Assembly: GCF_000214135.1 (NCBI RefSeq)
Contig: NZ_AFIE01000026.1
Span: forward strand, 1-46,672
Source: Acinetobacter sp. P8-3-8
Lineage (GTDB): Bacteria > Pseudomonadota > Gammaproteobacteria > Pseudomonadales > Moraxellaceae
Direction: 5' to 3'
DNA length: 46,672 nucleotides
The notes beneath the pieces were generated by a model that was not told where the DNA came from, made no database searches, and was given only the letters and a program-made list of their open reading frames with translations. Numbering within the stretch: the stretch's first letter is position 1; each line of letters opens with the position of its first letter. A program made the position numbers and the translations under genes. Below are positions 26,873 to 39,177 of the stretch, piece after piece.

Positions 26873-26932
26873 ATATAAACACCAACTACTAACACGCACT
26901 TTGTAAGTGCAACAAAAATGCATTGGAGCAAA

Positions 26933-28348
26933 ATGAGCATGGCGAACAAGGTCCTTCAACTCATACAAGAAAGTGGCGCAAAATGGGTCGATTTTCGCTT
27001 TACTGATACTAAGGGTAAAGAGCAGCACGTAAGCTATCCATCAGATACTATCGATGAAGATACTTTTGAAGATGGTAAAATGTTTGATGGTTCTTCAATC
27101 GCTGGTTGGAAAGGCATTGAAGCTTCTGACATGATTTTACGTCCAGATCCAGAAACTGCTTTCCTTGACCCGTTCTTTGCTGAAGCAACTATCGTTGTAA
27201 CTTGTGATGTCATTGAGCCTTCTACTGGCCAAGGTTATGACCGTGATCCACGTTCAATCGCTCGCCGTGCTGAAGAATACCTAAAATCTACAGGTATTGG
27301 TGATACAGCATTCTTTGGTCCAGAACCAGAATTCTTCGTTTTTGACGAAGTTAAATGGGACATCGACATGTCTGGCGCTCGTCATACATTGATCGCTGAA
27401 GAAGCTGCTTGGTCTACAGGTAAAGATTACGAAGCAGGTAACTCTGGTCACCGTCCTCGTGTTAAAGGTGGTTATTTCCCAGTTCCTCCAGTTGATTCTT
27501 CACAAGATATGCGTGCTGAAATGTGTGCTCGTATTGAAGACATCATGGGCCCAGGTCGTGTAGAAGTACATCACCATGAAGTTGCTTCTTGCCAATTAGA
27601 AATTGGTGTGAGCTTCAACACTATGGTACGTAAAGCTGACGAAGTTCAACAGTTCAAATATGCTGTTTGGAACGTTGCGCACCAATATGCAAAAACTGCG
27701 ACTTTCATGCCTAAGCCAATGGTTGGCGATAACGGTTCTGGTATGCACGTTCATATGTCTATCTCTAAAGATGGCAAGAACTTGTTTGCTGGTGATGAAT
27801 ACGCTGGTCTTTCTGAAATGGCGCTTTATTTCATCGGTGGTATCATCAAGCATGCTCGTGCATTGAATGCAATCACAAACCCTTCTACGAACTCGTATAA
27901 GCGTTTAGTTCCACACTTTGAAGCACCAATTATGCTTGCTTACTCAGCACGTAACCGTTCTGCTTCTATCCGTATTCCATACGTTTCTAGCCCTAAAGGC
28001 AAGCGTATCGAAGCACGTTTCCCAGATCCAATGATGAACCCATACTTAGGTTTCGCAGCATTGTTGATGGCTGGTCTTGATGGTATCCAAAACAAGATCC
28101 ACCCAGGTGAAGCTGCTGATAAGAACTTGTATGACCTTCCTCCTGAAGAAGAAGCTAAAATCCCAACAGTTGCTCATAGCCTAGATATGGCGCTTGAAGC
28201 ACTTAAAGCGGATCAAGACTTCCTTCTTAAAGGTGGCGTGTTCACTAAAGAAATGTTAGATGCATACATCGAACTTAAAACTGAAGATGTTCGTCGTCTT
28301 AATACGACAACTCACCCAGTTGAATTTGATATGTACTACAGCTTGTAA
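26933..28348 (+). CDS. glnA: Glutamine synthetase type I
   Basis: About 471 residues from ATG 26933; ATG 26939 (MANKVLQL) is equally likely given the GGAG at 26925. The start at 26918 is unlikely. Signatures: [26 protein letters not shown], the ATP site in [16 protein letters not shown], and the adenylylation tyrosine in NLYDLPPEE. It makes glutamine from glutamate, ammonia and ATP. NtrC and sigma-54 sites upstream show nitrogen control. Codon use is clearly that of a highly expressed gene. Strong terminator follows. Confidence 0.98.
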   Translation: MSMANKVLQLIQESGAKWVDFRFTDTKGKEQHVSYPSDTIDEDTFEDGKMFDGSSIAGWKGIEASDMILRPDPETAFLDPFFAEATIVVTCDVIEPSTGQGYDRDPRSIARRAEEYLKSTGIGDTAFFGPEPEFFVFDEVKWDIDMSGARHTLIAEEAAWSTGKDYEAGNSGHRPRVKGGYFPVPPVDSSQDMRAEMCARIEDIMGPGRVEVHHHEVASCQLEIGVSFNTMVRKADEVQQFKYAVWNVAHQYAKTATFMPKPMVGDNGSGMHVHMSISKDGKNLFAGDEYAGLSEMALYFIGGIIKHARALNAITNPSTNSYKRLVPHFEAPIMLAYSARNRSASIRIPYVSSPKGKRIEARFPDPMMNPYLGFAALLMAGLDGIQNKIHPGEAADKNLYDLPPEEEAKIPTVAHSLDMALEALKADQDFLLKGGVFTKEMLDAYIELKTEDVRRLNTTTHPVEFDMYYSL

Positions 28349-28370
28349 TTCGTTCTCGAATTTAAGTGAT

Positions 28371-28398
28371 AAAAAACCCGCCTTGTGCGGGTTTTTTT
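28371..28398 (+). terminator. Terminator of glnA
   Basis: AAAAAACCCGC pairs with GCGGGTTTTTT around a TTGT-type loop; strong T run. Confidence 0.92.
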
Positions 28399-28563
28399 AT
28401 CGTTGTTTTATCTAAGGGTGAGAAAAATCATAATTTGATAAAATGAATGATAAATACTCAAAATATTCATCTCGATGATATATTTTATGCTTAATCTGCT
28501 TATATCTGATATTTTCAGTTAAACTTGCGACTTTAATTGAAAATTGAAAAATAGGAGAGAACA

Positions 28564-29061
28564 TTGGCTCAATCATGCAAAAGTCAAGAAAGGCAAATTC
28601 CTTTAGAATTAAAAACATGGTTGTATGCTTCAGGTTCTCTAACTCAACAATTGACTGACCTTGCAGATGGGGTTTTCAGTGTTCAGCCGATTCAAGAACA
28701 TTATAAAAGGCTGACATTTATTGATAGTCAATGGATGAAAATGCCGCATCAACATACGTCATGGGTGCGCGAAAGCTATTTATTTGGTTGTGAACAACAA
28801 CCTTGGGTTAAGGCAAAAAGTATTTTCCCTATTTTAAGTGTTCATGCGAAAGCTCGGCTATTCAAACATATTCGAAATAAGCCGATCGGAAAATTTCTGT
28901 TTCAGCGTACCAATCCGCAATGCGAACGACGCGTATTATTTCTTGAAGAAGGCTGGACGCGACAAAGTTGCTATACTTGGCATGGGTGTAAGTTTATTGT
29001 ACAAGAAACTTTTTTACCTGCCTTTGAGCAGTTTTTAAAACAGCAAAGTATTTCGAAATAA
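28564..29061 (+). CDS. ubiC: Chorismate lyase
   Basis: 165 residues, the same length as E. coli UbiC. It begins with TTG: an AGGAGAG site lies 6 bases before it and no ATG is suitable. Motifs include WVRESYLFG and the C-terminal RQSCYTWHG.KFIVQETFLP. It splits chorismate into 4-hydroxybenzoate and pyruvate, the first step of ubiquinone synthesis. It is followed by ubiA after 17 bases. Confidence 0.95.
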   Translation: MAQSCKSQERQIPLELKTWLYASGSLTQQLTDLADGVFSVQPIQEHYKRLTFIDSQWMKMPHQHTSWVRESYLFGCEQQPWVKAKSIFPILSVHAKARLFKHIRNKPIGKFLFQRTNPQCERRVLFLEEGWTRQSCYTWHGCKFIVQETFLPAFEQFLKQQSISK

Positions 29062-29078
29062 GGTATTGAAGGATTGTT

Positions 29079-29957
29079 ATGGCGACTATACAGCACACCA
29101 CATGGCAACAACGTTTAGAAGCGTATTACTATCTATGCCGATTTGATAAGCCAATCGGGACGGAGTTAGTTTTTTGGCCAACCATGTGGGCACTGTGGAT
29201 TGCAGCAGAAGGAATACCCCCCATTGGTATTTTAATTCCGATTGTATTGGGTACAATATTTATGCGAGCTGCGGGATGTGCGATCAATGATTTTGCAGAT
29301 CGTAAAGTAGATGCACATGTTGAGCGGACTAAAACTCGTCCTTTAGCCACTGGAATTATCCGCCCTAAAGAAGCTATTTTTGTGTTTCTTGCTTTGGTAC
29401 TCGCCAGTGCATGTATGTTGTTTTTCTTGCCAATAGCAACATTCTATTGCGCATTAGGTGGACTTTTTCTCGCCTTTATTTACCCATTTATGAAACGCTA
29501 TACCCATTTACCTCAAGTTGTTTTGGGGATGGCTTTTTCATGGGGAATTCCAATGTCCTTTACCGCAATGGGCAAACCATTAGATTTAACCTGTTGGTTA
29601 CTTTATTTTGGTAATTTGGCTTGGACAGTCGCTTACGATACGCAATACGCGATTACAGACCGTGAATATGATTTAAAAATTGGTGTGAAATCTACAGCAA
29701 TTTTATTTGGTAAATATGATATTGAAATTATTTCAATACTTCAGGCACTGAGTGTCATTTTAATTGGTACAGCTTTCTATTTAGAAAATATCTTACTCCC
29801 TTTTGGATTGGCAGCTTTGCTGTTGGTTTGTGCTGATTTTATTTATCAATGGACAAAAACCAATGACCGAGATCCGCAACGTTGTTTTTGGGCTTTTCGT
29901 CATAATCGTTGGGTGGGTTTAATCATTTTTATTGGAATATTTGTCGCACTAATTTAA
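29079..29957 (+). CDS. ubiA: 4-hydroxybenzoate octaprenyltransferase
   Basis: 292 residues, about eight to nine membrane segments. First Asp-rich motif NDFADRKVD (70-78), second YDTQYAITDREYD. It attaches the polyprenyl chain to 4-hydroxybenzoate in the inner membrane, using the product of UbiC. It forms the ubiCA operon. Full length with normal motifs. Confidence 0.98.
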   Translation: MATIQHTTWQQRLEAYYYLCRFDKPIGTELVFWPTMWALWIAAEGIPPIGILIPIVLGTIFMRAAGCAINDFADRKVDAHVERTKTRPLATGIIRPKEAIFVFLALVLASACMLFFLPIATFYCALGGLFLAFIYPFMKRYTHLPQVVLGMAFSWGIPMSFTAMGKPLDLTCWLLYFGNLAWTVAYDTQYAITDREYDLKIGVKSTAILFGKYDIEIISILQALSVILIGTAFYLENILLPFGLAALLLVCADFIYQWTKTNDRDPQRCFWAFRHNRWVGLIIFIGIFVALI

Positions 29958-30095
29958 GAATTTAACTCAGAAAAATAATAAATGATTGAAAATAAAATGA
30001 TCAGGCGTTCAACCTTAGTCACAAGAATGTGTATTTTAATGTGAACGCCTAGATAGATTATTAAAAGATCTTGAATTCGTATCAATTTTTAATCA

Positions 30096-30123
30096 AAAGC
30101 GCACTAGTAAGGTGCTTTTTTTT
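30096..30123 (+). terminator. Terminator after ubiA
   Basis: AAAGCGCAC pairs with GGTGCTTT (one bulge) around TAGTAA, followed by eight T. Confidence 0.8.
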
Positions 30124-30188
30124 ATGTTTAATTATGAGAGGACATGAAGTCAGTAAAAACTACAATATAAATGAGAAGGGTATACGTG

Positions 30189-31427
30189 ATGAATAATATA
30201 TTGAAACGGTCACTATTAGCGATTACATGTGGTGCAACATTATTTCTTGCAGCATGTAATGACGATGATGATAACAATCAATGGTCTACCAATAAAAGTT
30301 ATGTTTCTGAAAAAACTTATAATTTAGACAGTATGACATCGGCTGCTTCAGTCAAAGTCATGACCTATAACATGCCGAATGTACTGGGTGAAACCAAGAA
30401 AGCGACTGCGATGGTCTTTCTACCCAAAACTTCTCGACCAGCAAATGGTTGGAAAGTTGTGGTGTGGGAACATGGAACTGTGGGGATTGGAGATAGTTGC
30501 GCACCGAGTAATAATGCATTTAATCCACGTTTCAAAAATATGGCGGAAAGTTTATTGGCTGAAGGCTATGTCGTCATTGCCCCAGATTATGAAGGTTTAG
30601 GTACAGCTGGGGTTCATCCTTATTTAAACTTAAAGAGTGAAGCAAATTCGGCAATTTATGCAGTGAAAGCTTATAAGGATCATTATGGTAATCAAGTTAA
30701 TGGTCAGTGGATGTCCGTTGGGCAATCTCAAGGTGGACATGGTTCTTTAGGTACAGCAGAACTTTCCAATAATGATTCCAATTACAAAGGCGCGGTTGCT
30801 GGTGCGCCTGCATCAAGCTTAGGTTATATTATTTCAGTGGTTGCTCCACAAGCGATTAAAAATCTTCTTCAACAAGAACAAGAGGGTAAAGTACCTGTAG
30901 GAACAGCGGTTGAAGTTTACGCTGAGTTGTTGGCCTATGCTGCGTATACTACAGTGGGGATTACAGCATACGAACCGAAATTCAATTATCGTGAAATTTT
31001 CCAAGAACGTTCACGTGCGATTGCAGAATTTGCTGAAGGCACTACAGGTGAAAATGGTTTATGTTTAGATGATTTACATAATAAATTTGCTGCTGATATT
31101 CGTGATTTCATGGTGAAAAATGGCGGTAAAACCGTTTTAGACTATCCAGGATTGGCAGGGGATTTCCAAGAAAATCAGACAGTTAAAAAGTTCTTAGTGG
31201 ATAATCAACCTGCAACGAAGAAAATCAATACACCTGTGATGATTATTCAAGGGACAGCGGATATGGCAGTGCCTTATCCAGTAACCAATGCTTTACAACA
31301 AGGTTTAAAAGATATGGGTACTGATGTGACGTTCTTACCTGTTGTCGGTGCAAGTCATACTCAGGCAATTGTTGAAATGAATCCACAATTGGTTGCGTTT
31401 ATCAAAGCAAAAATGCCAGCCAATTAA
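30189..31427 (+). CDS. Lipoprotein alpha/beta hydrolase (secretory lipase-like)
   Basis: 412 residues from ATG 30189, which follows AGAAGGG by 8 bases. Lipobox LAAC with C23, then an acidic DDDD stretch. The fold is that of an alpha/beta hydrolase: nucleophile S180 in GQSQGG, acid in GTADMAVP, and histidine in GASHTQ near the end. VVWEHGTVGIGDSCAPS fits the secretory lipase type. It is probably an esterase anchored in the outer or inner membrane; the substrate is unknown. Single gene. Confidence 0.88.
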   Translation: MNNILKRSLLAITCGATLFLAACNDDDDNNQWSTNKSYVSEKTYNLDSMTSAASVKVMTYNMPNVLGETKKATAMVFLPKTSRPANGWKVVVWEHGTVGIGDSCAPSNNAFNPRFKNMAESLLAEGYVVIAPDYEGLGTAGVHPYLNLKSEANSAIYAVKAYKDHYGNQVNGQWMSVGQSQGGHGSLGTAELSNNDSNYKGAVAGAPASSLGYIISVVAPQAIKNLLQQEQEGKVPVGTAVEVYAELLAYAAYTTVGITAYEPKFNYREIFQERSRAIAEFAEGTTGENGLCLDDLHNKFAADIRDFMVKNGGKTVLDYPGLAGDFQENQTVKKFLVDNQPATKKINTPVMIIQGTADMAVPYPVTNALQQGLKDMGTDVTFLPVVGASHTQAIVEMNPQLVAFIKAKMPAN

Positions 31428-31449
31428 TCACAGTAAAATAAGCAGAAGG

Positions 31450-31476
31450 GAAAGAATTTCGGTTCTTTCTCTTTTT
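31450..31476 (+). terminator. Terminator of the lipoprotein hydrolase gene
   Basis: GAAAGAA pairs with TTCTTTC around TTTCGG, then TCTTTTTT. Confidence 0.75.
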
Positions 31477-31568
31477 TGAACCTGTATAAATGCTTACAGA
31501 CAAAATTTGTATATCGAAAATCTTCTGTTATATTGATCGACTTCAATACGATTGATTGATACAGATTT

Positions 31569-31817
31569 ATGACGCAGACGAGCTCAAAGAAATTCCCAAA
31601 GATTTATATTTTCGGCGCACTAGCATTATTCTTACCACTGTTTTTAATAGGTATGCTTTTTATTGCAGCTAAAAGTGATGCGGAAACCAAACGAGAATAT
31701 GATCAGATACGTCAGCAACATGCAGAAAAAGTTGAATTAAAAAAACAACAGCAGAAACTTGAGCAAGAAAACAAACAACAAATCAACTCCGTTCAAAAGA
31801 ATGCTGAAGAGTCATAA
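31569..31817 (+). CDS. Small membrane protein with coiled-coil tail
   Basis: 82 residues. One membrane helix (residues about 11-34, IYIFGALALFLPLFLIGMLFIAA) with a basic N-terminus, then a Gln/Lys/Glu-rich coiled coil to the end (EKVELKKQQQKLEQENKQQ). No family is recognised. No strong ribosome site, but the composition is protein-like. A MITE-like element begins 30 bases after its stop. Confidence 0.65.
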   Translation: MTQTSSKKFPKIYIFGALALFLPLFLIGMLFIAAKSDAETKREYDQIRQQHAEKVELKKQQQKLEQENKQQINSVQKNAEES

Positions 31818-31844
31818 TTTTAAGATTTGATATTTTGTAATGAT

Positions 31845-32172
31845 TAGGGTCTGTTGACATTTCATAAATGGCTTGCGTTGTAGGCTAAAATTGAGCAGAC
31901 GAGGAATGAAACGAAGAGAATAGCGAGACTATTTTCAAGTTTCATAACGAAGGCTGAGATAATTTTAGCCACAACCCTGAGCAAGAACAAAGCACTGCTT
32001 TGTTCGCAGCGCAAGGCGCAGCGGGGGACTAGAGTGTTTTTTGACGCTACGTTGTTGCCTTGCGAAACAGTGTTTCTCATCATTTAGAATGACTAAATTT
32101 TGTATTTCACGCCTAGTATCGCCTAAAAAACACTCATAGTCGCAATCATAGACGAATTGTCAACAGACCCTA
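31845..32172. mobile_element. MITE-like element with GGGTCTGTTGACA ends
   Basis: 324 bp at 31847-32170. Terminal inverted repeats GGGTCTGTTGACATTTC and, on the other strand, GGGTCTGTTGACAATTC (one mismatch) and a TA duplication on each side. There is no transposase; the 73-codon ORF inside (31862-32083, minus) is not convincing. TA targets and short conserved ends fit mobilisation by an IS5- or IS630-type transposase in trans. It lies between the small membrane protein gene and the argG terminator. Confidence 0.85.
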
Positions 32173-32195
32173 TTTAATCATAAAAATTTTGCCAT

Positions 32196-32223
32196 AAAAA
32201 ACCGCCATGATTGGCGGTTTTTT
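32196..32223 (-). terminator. Terminator of argG
   Basis: AAAAAACCGCC pairs with GGCGGTTTTTT around ATGATT; symmetric, so it may work in both directions. Confidence 0.88.
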
Positions 32224-32239
32224 ACATTAGATTAAAAAC

Positions 32240-34179
<1,940 letters not shown>

Positions 34180-35031
34180 TTAAAGTTGATCATTTAACCC
34201 AATAAATTGTCTTTCAATTGGGGTAAATACATGATCATTTCTGGCAATTAAATACAAACCAATATCACGATATTGTTCAGGAATATCCATATAGTATTGA
34301 ACATTAAACTTAGGGATTAACGATTTCGCAATCATGGAAATTCCCATTCCCAATTGAGTAAATTGGATGAGTGCTTCATGGTCATGAATATGCGTTGTTT
34401 CGCCTTTGGTCAGTTGGTAGTTTGCATAAATCTGATTTAAAATTGTTGAATAACAACATTCTTCTGAAGCCAGTAAGATATTTTGATGATCTAAACAACC
34501 AGCTATATTGTCATGATTGAGAATATTTTTACCAATCAGCACCAATTCATCATCTGCTTTGTGAATGTATTGCAGATTTTTTTGATTTGGATGACCCAAT
34601 ACATAGGCGATATCTAAATTGCCCTGCAAAATTTCATCTTCAATATAACCTGTAGCACCTGTTTTCATGGTGATCGACAAATCTGGATAGGTTTCATACA
34701 GTTGATTAAAAGATGGGTAAAAGCGCATGCCACCTAAACTGGTATTGGTGCCAAAACGTAAATATTTTTCTTGTTGATAAATCTTATTTTCTGTTTCGTC
34801 CCATGTGAACAGCATTTTTTTGTATTGAGTATACAAATTCATTCCTGATTCGGTCAGTTCCACACCTTTGGGCTTACGAATAAACAGTTGACGTTTATAG
34901 TGATTTTCAATTTTTTTAATTTTAGCCGTCATATTGGATTGCAAATAATTCAGCTTATTGGCTGCGCCTGAAATACTTTTTAATTCTGCTACAGCAACAA
35001 ATGATTTGATGTCACTTATATCGATATTCAT
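34180..35031 (-). CDS. LysR family transcriptional regulator
   Basis: 283 residues from ATG 35031; the frame also starts at a TTG 27 bases upstream. N-terminal helix-turn-helix: IKSFVAVAELKSISGAANKLNYLQSNMTAKIKKIE. The effector-binding domain begins near residue 85 (YLRFGTNTSLGG). It is divergent from a DMT-family exporter gene, a frequent arrangement in which the regulator controls the exporter. Effector unknown. Confidence 0.93.
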   Translation of the reverse strand: MNIDISDIKSFVAVAELKSISGAANKLNYLQSNMTAKIKKIENHYKRQLFIRKPKGVELTESGMNLYTQYKKMLFTWDETENKIYQQEKYLRFGTNTSLGGMRFYPSFNQLYETYPDLSITMKTGATGYIEDEILQGNLDIAYVLGHPNQKNLQYIHKADDELVLIGKNILNHDNIAGCLDHQNILLASEECCYSTILNQIYANYQLTKGETTHIHDHEALIQFTQLGMGISMIAKSLIPKFNVQYYMDIPEQYRDIGLYLIARNDHVFTPIERQFIGLNDQL

Positions 35032-35192
35032 CAGCAATGACTCACTGTTTATTTTCAAGTAGAAAACATGGGATTAAAAACGGTATTAAAAAAAGACATT
35101 AAAAAAATGATGGATATATTAAAACATAACATTATTCATGATGCCTTATATTTTTTATAATGAATGTACTTTCGATCTGTTGAGTACAACAA

Positions 35193-36110
35193 ATGAATAC
35201 TAAAGTCGTCAGTGCAATTGCATTGTTATGTTTAGTTTGGGGTTCATTGTGGGGATTGGTAAAACACAGTTTGCAGATTTTCCCGCCATTTTTATTTATT
35301 TCTATACGCTTGATTTTAGCAGCATTAACACTAATGGTCGTGCAACTTATTCTCAGAAAATCGATTGTTCCTAAACGTGGAGAATGGACGAAACTGATCA
35401 TTTCTAGTGTGATGATTTGCTTTGGATTTTATGCCACGCAGACTTTTGCAATGCAATTTGTGGATTCAGGTTTATCGGCAGTTTTAGTGTTTACAATGCC
35501 AATTTTTATTGGTGTTTTAGCGCATTATTTTCTCAATGAGAGATTGAATGCTCAAAAAATTATTGGGCTAATTTTAGGAACCTTAGGACTGATTGCGATA
35601 TTGTGGCCTCAATTGCATGATATTCACATGAATCTTTCTTTAATCGGACAATGCTTCCTGATTTTATCTGGATTTTTCTGGGCACTCACAACTGTTTATA
35701 TTAAGAAAAATTTTGCAAGCTACGACAAAATGAAGCTCACCATTTGGCAATTGTTGATAGGTGGTGGCGTTATTCTCATTGGAGTACTGGCTTTTGAACC
35801 ATTTGATTTTAAAGTGTGGTTGAACCCGCTGAATGATTCAATGCTGTTCTATATTGCAGTGATCGGAACAGGTTTTGCGTTTGTGCTTTGGAATTGGATT
35901 GTGAGTCAGGTTGATACCTTTATTGCCTCGATTTCGATTATGTGTATTCCAATACTCAGTCTGTTTTTTGGTTCAATGATTTGGCATGAATCTTTAACAA
36001 TCAATATCTTAATCGGTGCAGTGTTTATTTGTTTGGGTATTATTTTAAGCTCATTAAAAATCAAAACACAGAAAGGGCAAATCGATTCATTGTGTAATGA
36101 AAGTCATTAA
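35193..36110 (+). CDS. EamA/DMT family transporter
   Basis: 305 residues with ten membrane segments in two EamA repeats (LCLVWGSLWGLVKHSL... and LILSGFFWALTTVYIKKN). RhaT/YdcZ-type drug/metabolite exporters share this form. Likely an inner membrane exporter of amino acids or other metabolites. The LysR gene is divergent with about 160 bases between them, so it is the likely regulator. Confidence 0.93.
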   Translation: MNTKVVSAIALLCLVWGSLWGLVKHSLQIFPPFLFISIRLILAALTLMVVQLILRKSIVPKRGEWTKLIISSVMICFGFYATQTFAMQFVDSGLSAVLVFTMPIFIGVLAHYFLNERLNAQKIIGLILGTLGLIAILWPQLHDIHMNLSLIGQCFLILSGFFWALTTVYIKKNFASYDKMKLTIWQLLIGGGVILIGVLAFEPFDFKVWLNPLNDSMLFYIAVIGTGFAFVLWNWIVSQVDTFIASISIMCIPILSLFFGSMIWHESLTINILIGAVFICLGIILSSLKIKTQKGQIDSLCNESH

Positions 36111-36188
36111 ACCGATGTCGAATTTTTCTTAAATTCCATTCATGAGATGATTGATTTAAATAGTTAAAAATAAGCTAAGTTGTGAAGC

Positions 36189-36214
36189 AAAATCAGTTCA
36201 ATTGAACTGATTTT
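36189..36214 (+). terminator. Perfect palindrome after the DMT transporter gene
   Basis: AAAATCAGTTCAA reads into its own reverse complement TTGAACTGATTTT with no spacer; a GTTTTG follows. Likely terminator stem, possibly bidirectional. Confidence 0.65.
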
Positions 36215-36549
36215 GTTTTGCACATTTTAAATGAATCGTGATTAGAGTTGGATATTTGTATGGACGTATCATTTGCTATTTCATAAGAAAGGATGTAGGT
36301 GATAGTTTATCTAATAGGTTGTTAAATATTGGGAAAAAGTAATCTATCACTATTACGTGCCTAATATTTGAAATATGGTTTTGGCTAAAATGGATACACG
36401 TTAAATCAGTTAAAATATGTGTATTAGACTAAAGTTTAATATTGTGCTGCTTAAAGTGCATATTTCTAAAAAAGATAAGTAAAAACAAAGAATTTATTTT
36501 ATTCATTAAAATGCGCTCTAAATAAAAAAATGTATAATGTTAATTGAAA

Positions 36550-36564
36550 TTGGTATGACCAATA
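36550..36564. promoter_or_regulatory. LldR operator O1
   Basis: ATTGGTATGACCAAT, a 15-base palindrome of the FadR/PdhR/LldR type (TTGGT-N3-ACCAA). It lies about 170 bases before lldP. Confidence 0.8.
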
Positions 36565-36652
36565 AAATTATTATTCATTCAGTGTTGATCTTTAATTCAA
36601 CAGAAATTACCATTAAATCGAAATTTAAAGAATTTTTTTAATTTATTGTTTT

Positions 36653-36667
36653 ATTGGTCATACCAAT
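36653..36667. promoter_or_regulatory. LldR operator O2
   Basis: ATTGGTCATACCAAT, 103 bases after O1 and 67 before the lldP start. Two spaced operators allow DNA looping, as known for LldR of E. coli. Confidence 0.82.
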
Positions 36668-36734
36668 TTTGGTAAAAATGAATGACTGATCTGACCATAT
36701 GATACTTTCCTGAAAGCATTTCAAGGAGATGACA

Positions 36735-38399
36735 ATGCTTCAACAATGGCAACAGATTTATGATCCGATGGGGAATATCTGGATTTCCAGTTTGATCGCC
36801 CTGATTCCGATTATCTTCTTCTTTTTAGCGCTTGCTGTATTTCGTTTGAAAGGCAGTATTGCAGGTACAATCACCGTTGTATTGGCGCTCATGGTTTCAT
36901 TGTTTGCTTATAAAATGCCAGTGATGATGGCATTTGCTTCAATGGTTTATGGTTTTTTATATGGCTTATGGCCAATCGCTTGGATCATTATAGGGGCAGT
37001 ATTCCTCTATAAAATTTCAGTAAAAACAGGGCAGTTCGATGTCATTCGTTCTTCGATCTTGTCGATTACTGAAGATCAACGCTTACAAATGCTTTTTGTT
37101 GGTTTTGCTTTTGGTACATTCCTTGAGGGTGCAGCAGGTTTTGGTGCACCAGTGGCGATTACTGCCGCGCTTTTAGTCGGTTTAGGGTTTAAACCACTCT
37201 ATGCAGCAGGTTTGTGTTTGATTGTGAATACCGCACCTGTCGCTTTTGGCGCAATGGGGATTCCAATCATTGTTGCTGGTCAGGTTTCAGGCGTTGAAAC
37301 AATGGAAATCAGCCAAATGGTGGGGCGTCAGTTACCATTTATGGTGATTATCGTTCTGTTCTGGATTATGGCGATCATGGACGGCTGGCGTGGTGTGAAA
37401 GAAACATGGCCTGCGGTAATCGTCGGCGGTGGTTCATTTGCAATTGCACAGTATTTAACATCAAACTTTGTTGGCCCTGAGCTACCAGACATTACCGCTG
37501 CAATTGCATCTTTGGTTTCTTTAACAATCTTGTTGAGATTCTGGCAGCCTAAACATATTTTCCGTTTTGCCAATGAAGACAGCAATATTGATGAAAATTT
37601 AGCAGAGCAAAAGTTAAAGAAATATTCGATTGCTCAGATTGCAAAAGCATGGTCACCATTCGCAATTTTAACGGCAATGGTCACGATTTGGAGTGTAAAA
37701 CCGTTTAAGGATTTATTCACCAAAGATGGTGCATTGCACGATATGGTTATTTCAATCAAAGTGCCTTATTTACATCAACTTGTGCAAAAGATGCCACCGG
37801 TTGTGCCTGAAATAAAAGACTATGATGCGATTTATAAGTTTGACTGGTTCTCGGCAACAGGTACTGCGATTCTAATTGCAGCGATCATCACCATCATTTT
37901 CTTAAAAATGAAGCCAAAAGAAGCTGTGATTACTTTTGGTGAAACTGTTAATGAATTAAAAATTCCAATTTATTCAATTGGTATGGTGCTGGCTTTTGCT
38001 TTTATTGCGAATTATTCAGGTATGTCTGCGACACTTGCATTGGCACTCGCACATACAGGTCAAGCATTTACTTTCTTCTCACCATTCTTAGGTTGGTTAG
38101 GCGTATTCCTCACAGGTTCGGATACTTCTGCCAATGCTTTATTCGGTGCATTACAAGCAACAACAGCACAGCAAATTGGTGTGCCTGAAGTTCTATTGGT
38201 TGCAGCCAATACCAGTGGGGGTGTAACAGGAAAAATGATTTCTCCGCAATCTATTGCAATCGCTTGTGCGGCTGTAGGTTTAGTGGGTAAAGAATCTGAT
38301 CTGTTCCGTTTTACAGTTAAACACAGTATAACGTTTACAGTGATGATCGGTATTATCATTACTCTACAAGCCTATGTGTTCCCATGGATGATTCCATGA
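36735..38399 (+). CDS. lldP: L-lactate permease
   Basis: 554 residues from ATG 36735, which has AAGGAG six bases upstream; ATG 36729 overlaps that site and is unlikely. About 14 membrane segments. Family motifs: [43 protein letters not shown] and [23 protein letters not shown]. It takes up lactate (and possibly glycolate) with protons. First gene of lldPRD-dld. Confidence 0.97.
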   Translation: MLQQWQQIYDPMGNIWISSLIALIPIIFFFLALAVFRLKGSIAGTITVVLALMVSLFAYKMPVMMAFASMVYGFLYGLWPIAWIIIGAVFLYKISVKTGQFDVIRSSILSITEDQRLQMLFVGFAFGTFLEGAAGFGAPVAITAALLVGLGFKPLYAAGLCLIVNTAPVAFGAMGIPIIVAGQVSGVETMEISQMVGRQLPFMVIIVLFWIMAIMDGWRGVKETWPAVIVGGGSFAIAQYLTSNFVGPELPDITAAIASLVSLTILLRFWQPKHIFRFANEDSNIDENLAEQKLKKYSIAQIAKAWSPFAILTAMVTIWSVKPFKDLFTKDGALHDMVISIKVPYLHQLVQKMPPVVPEIKDYDAIYKFDWFSATGTAILIAAIITIIFLKMKPKEAVITFGETVNELKIPIYSIGMVLAFAFIANYSGMSATLALALAHTGQAFTFFSPFLGWLGVFLTGSDTSANALFGALQATTAQQIGVPEVLLVAANTSGGVTGKMISPQSIAIACAAVGLVGKESDLFRFTVKHSITFTVMIGIIITLQAYVFPWMIP

Positions 38400-38431
38400 C
38401 ACTCAATTGATGTAAGCGCTGAGGAAAGCAG

Positions 38432-39175
38432 ATGAAAGTCTCCGATAAAGTTGTACAAAATCTTCGTATGTTAATTGAAGAAAAAAATATGCAAGTCGGA
38501 GAACGTTTACCTGCTGAACGTAAGTTGTGTGAACAACTCGGTGTATCCCGCTCTTCTTTGAGAGAGGCGATTTCACAACTGACCAGTATGGGCATGCTGG
38601 TCAGCAAAGTGGGAGCGGGAACGTTTTTGCAACAATTGCCTGTGAATTGGTCACAGTATCAAATCGTTGAACCACTGAGTAATTTGATTGATGAAGATCC
38701 TGCTTATCGTTTTGATGTTCAGGAAGCACGAACAATTTTAGAAGGTGGTTCAGCATGGTATGCAGCAAAGCGCGCCACCAAAGAAGATATTGAAAAGATT
38801 CGTTATTACTATGACCAGATTACATATTTTCAATCTTTAGGTGATGATGACCAAGCATCGAAAGCGGATGCCAAGTTTCATCTTTCTATCGCAGAAGCAT
38901 CACACAATTTAGTGTTGATTCAGATGATGCGAGGATTGTTTGATTTGTTGCAATTTAATGTGGTTTTGGGACGTCGTAAAGTCTATTCCGAAGCACGTCG
39001 TTTTGATCAGTTGCATGATCAACATTTTCAAGTGATGGATGCAATTGAACGTCATGATCCAGATGCTGCACGTGATGCAGTATGTGGACATATAGAATTT
39101 GTAGTACAGCAAGTGCGTATGATTGATGAAGAAGAAGCTCGTCGTCAGCGTGCAAGTCGATTGAACAGGATATAA
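38432..39175 (+). CDS. lldR: Lactate-responsive GntR family regulator LldR
   Basis: 247 residues, FadR subfamily of GntR. Winged helix at 1-75 ([31 protein letters not shown]); helical FCD effector domain at about 95-225 with D/H metal-binding positions ([20 protein letters not shown]). It should repress lldPRD through the two palindromes upstream of lldP and release on binding lactate. It lies 32 bases after lldP and 2 bases before lldD. Confidence 0.95.
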   Translation: MKVSDKVVQNLRMLIEEKNMQVGERLPAERKLCEQLGVSRSSLREAISQLTSMGMLVSKVGAGTFLQQLPVNWSQYQIVEPLSNLIDEDPAYRFDVQEARTILEGGSAWYAAKRATKEDIEKIRYYYDQITYFQSLGDDDQASKADAKFHLSIAEASHNLVLIQMMRGLFDLLQFNVVLGRRKVYSEARRFDQLHDQHFQVMDAIERHDPDAARDAVCGHIEFVVQQVRMIDEEEARRQRASRLNRI

Positions 39176-39177
39176 AC

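Noticed and set aside
31862-32083. 73-codon ORF inside the second MITE-like element
   Set aside because: It lies wholly within the non-coding element and one end falls in the inverted repeat region; it has no ribosome site and no protein family features.
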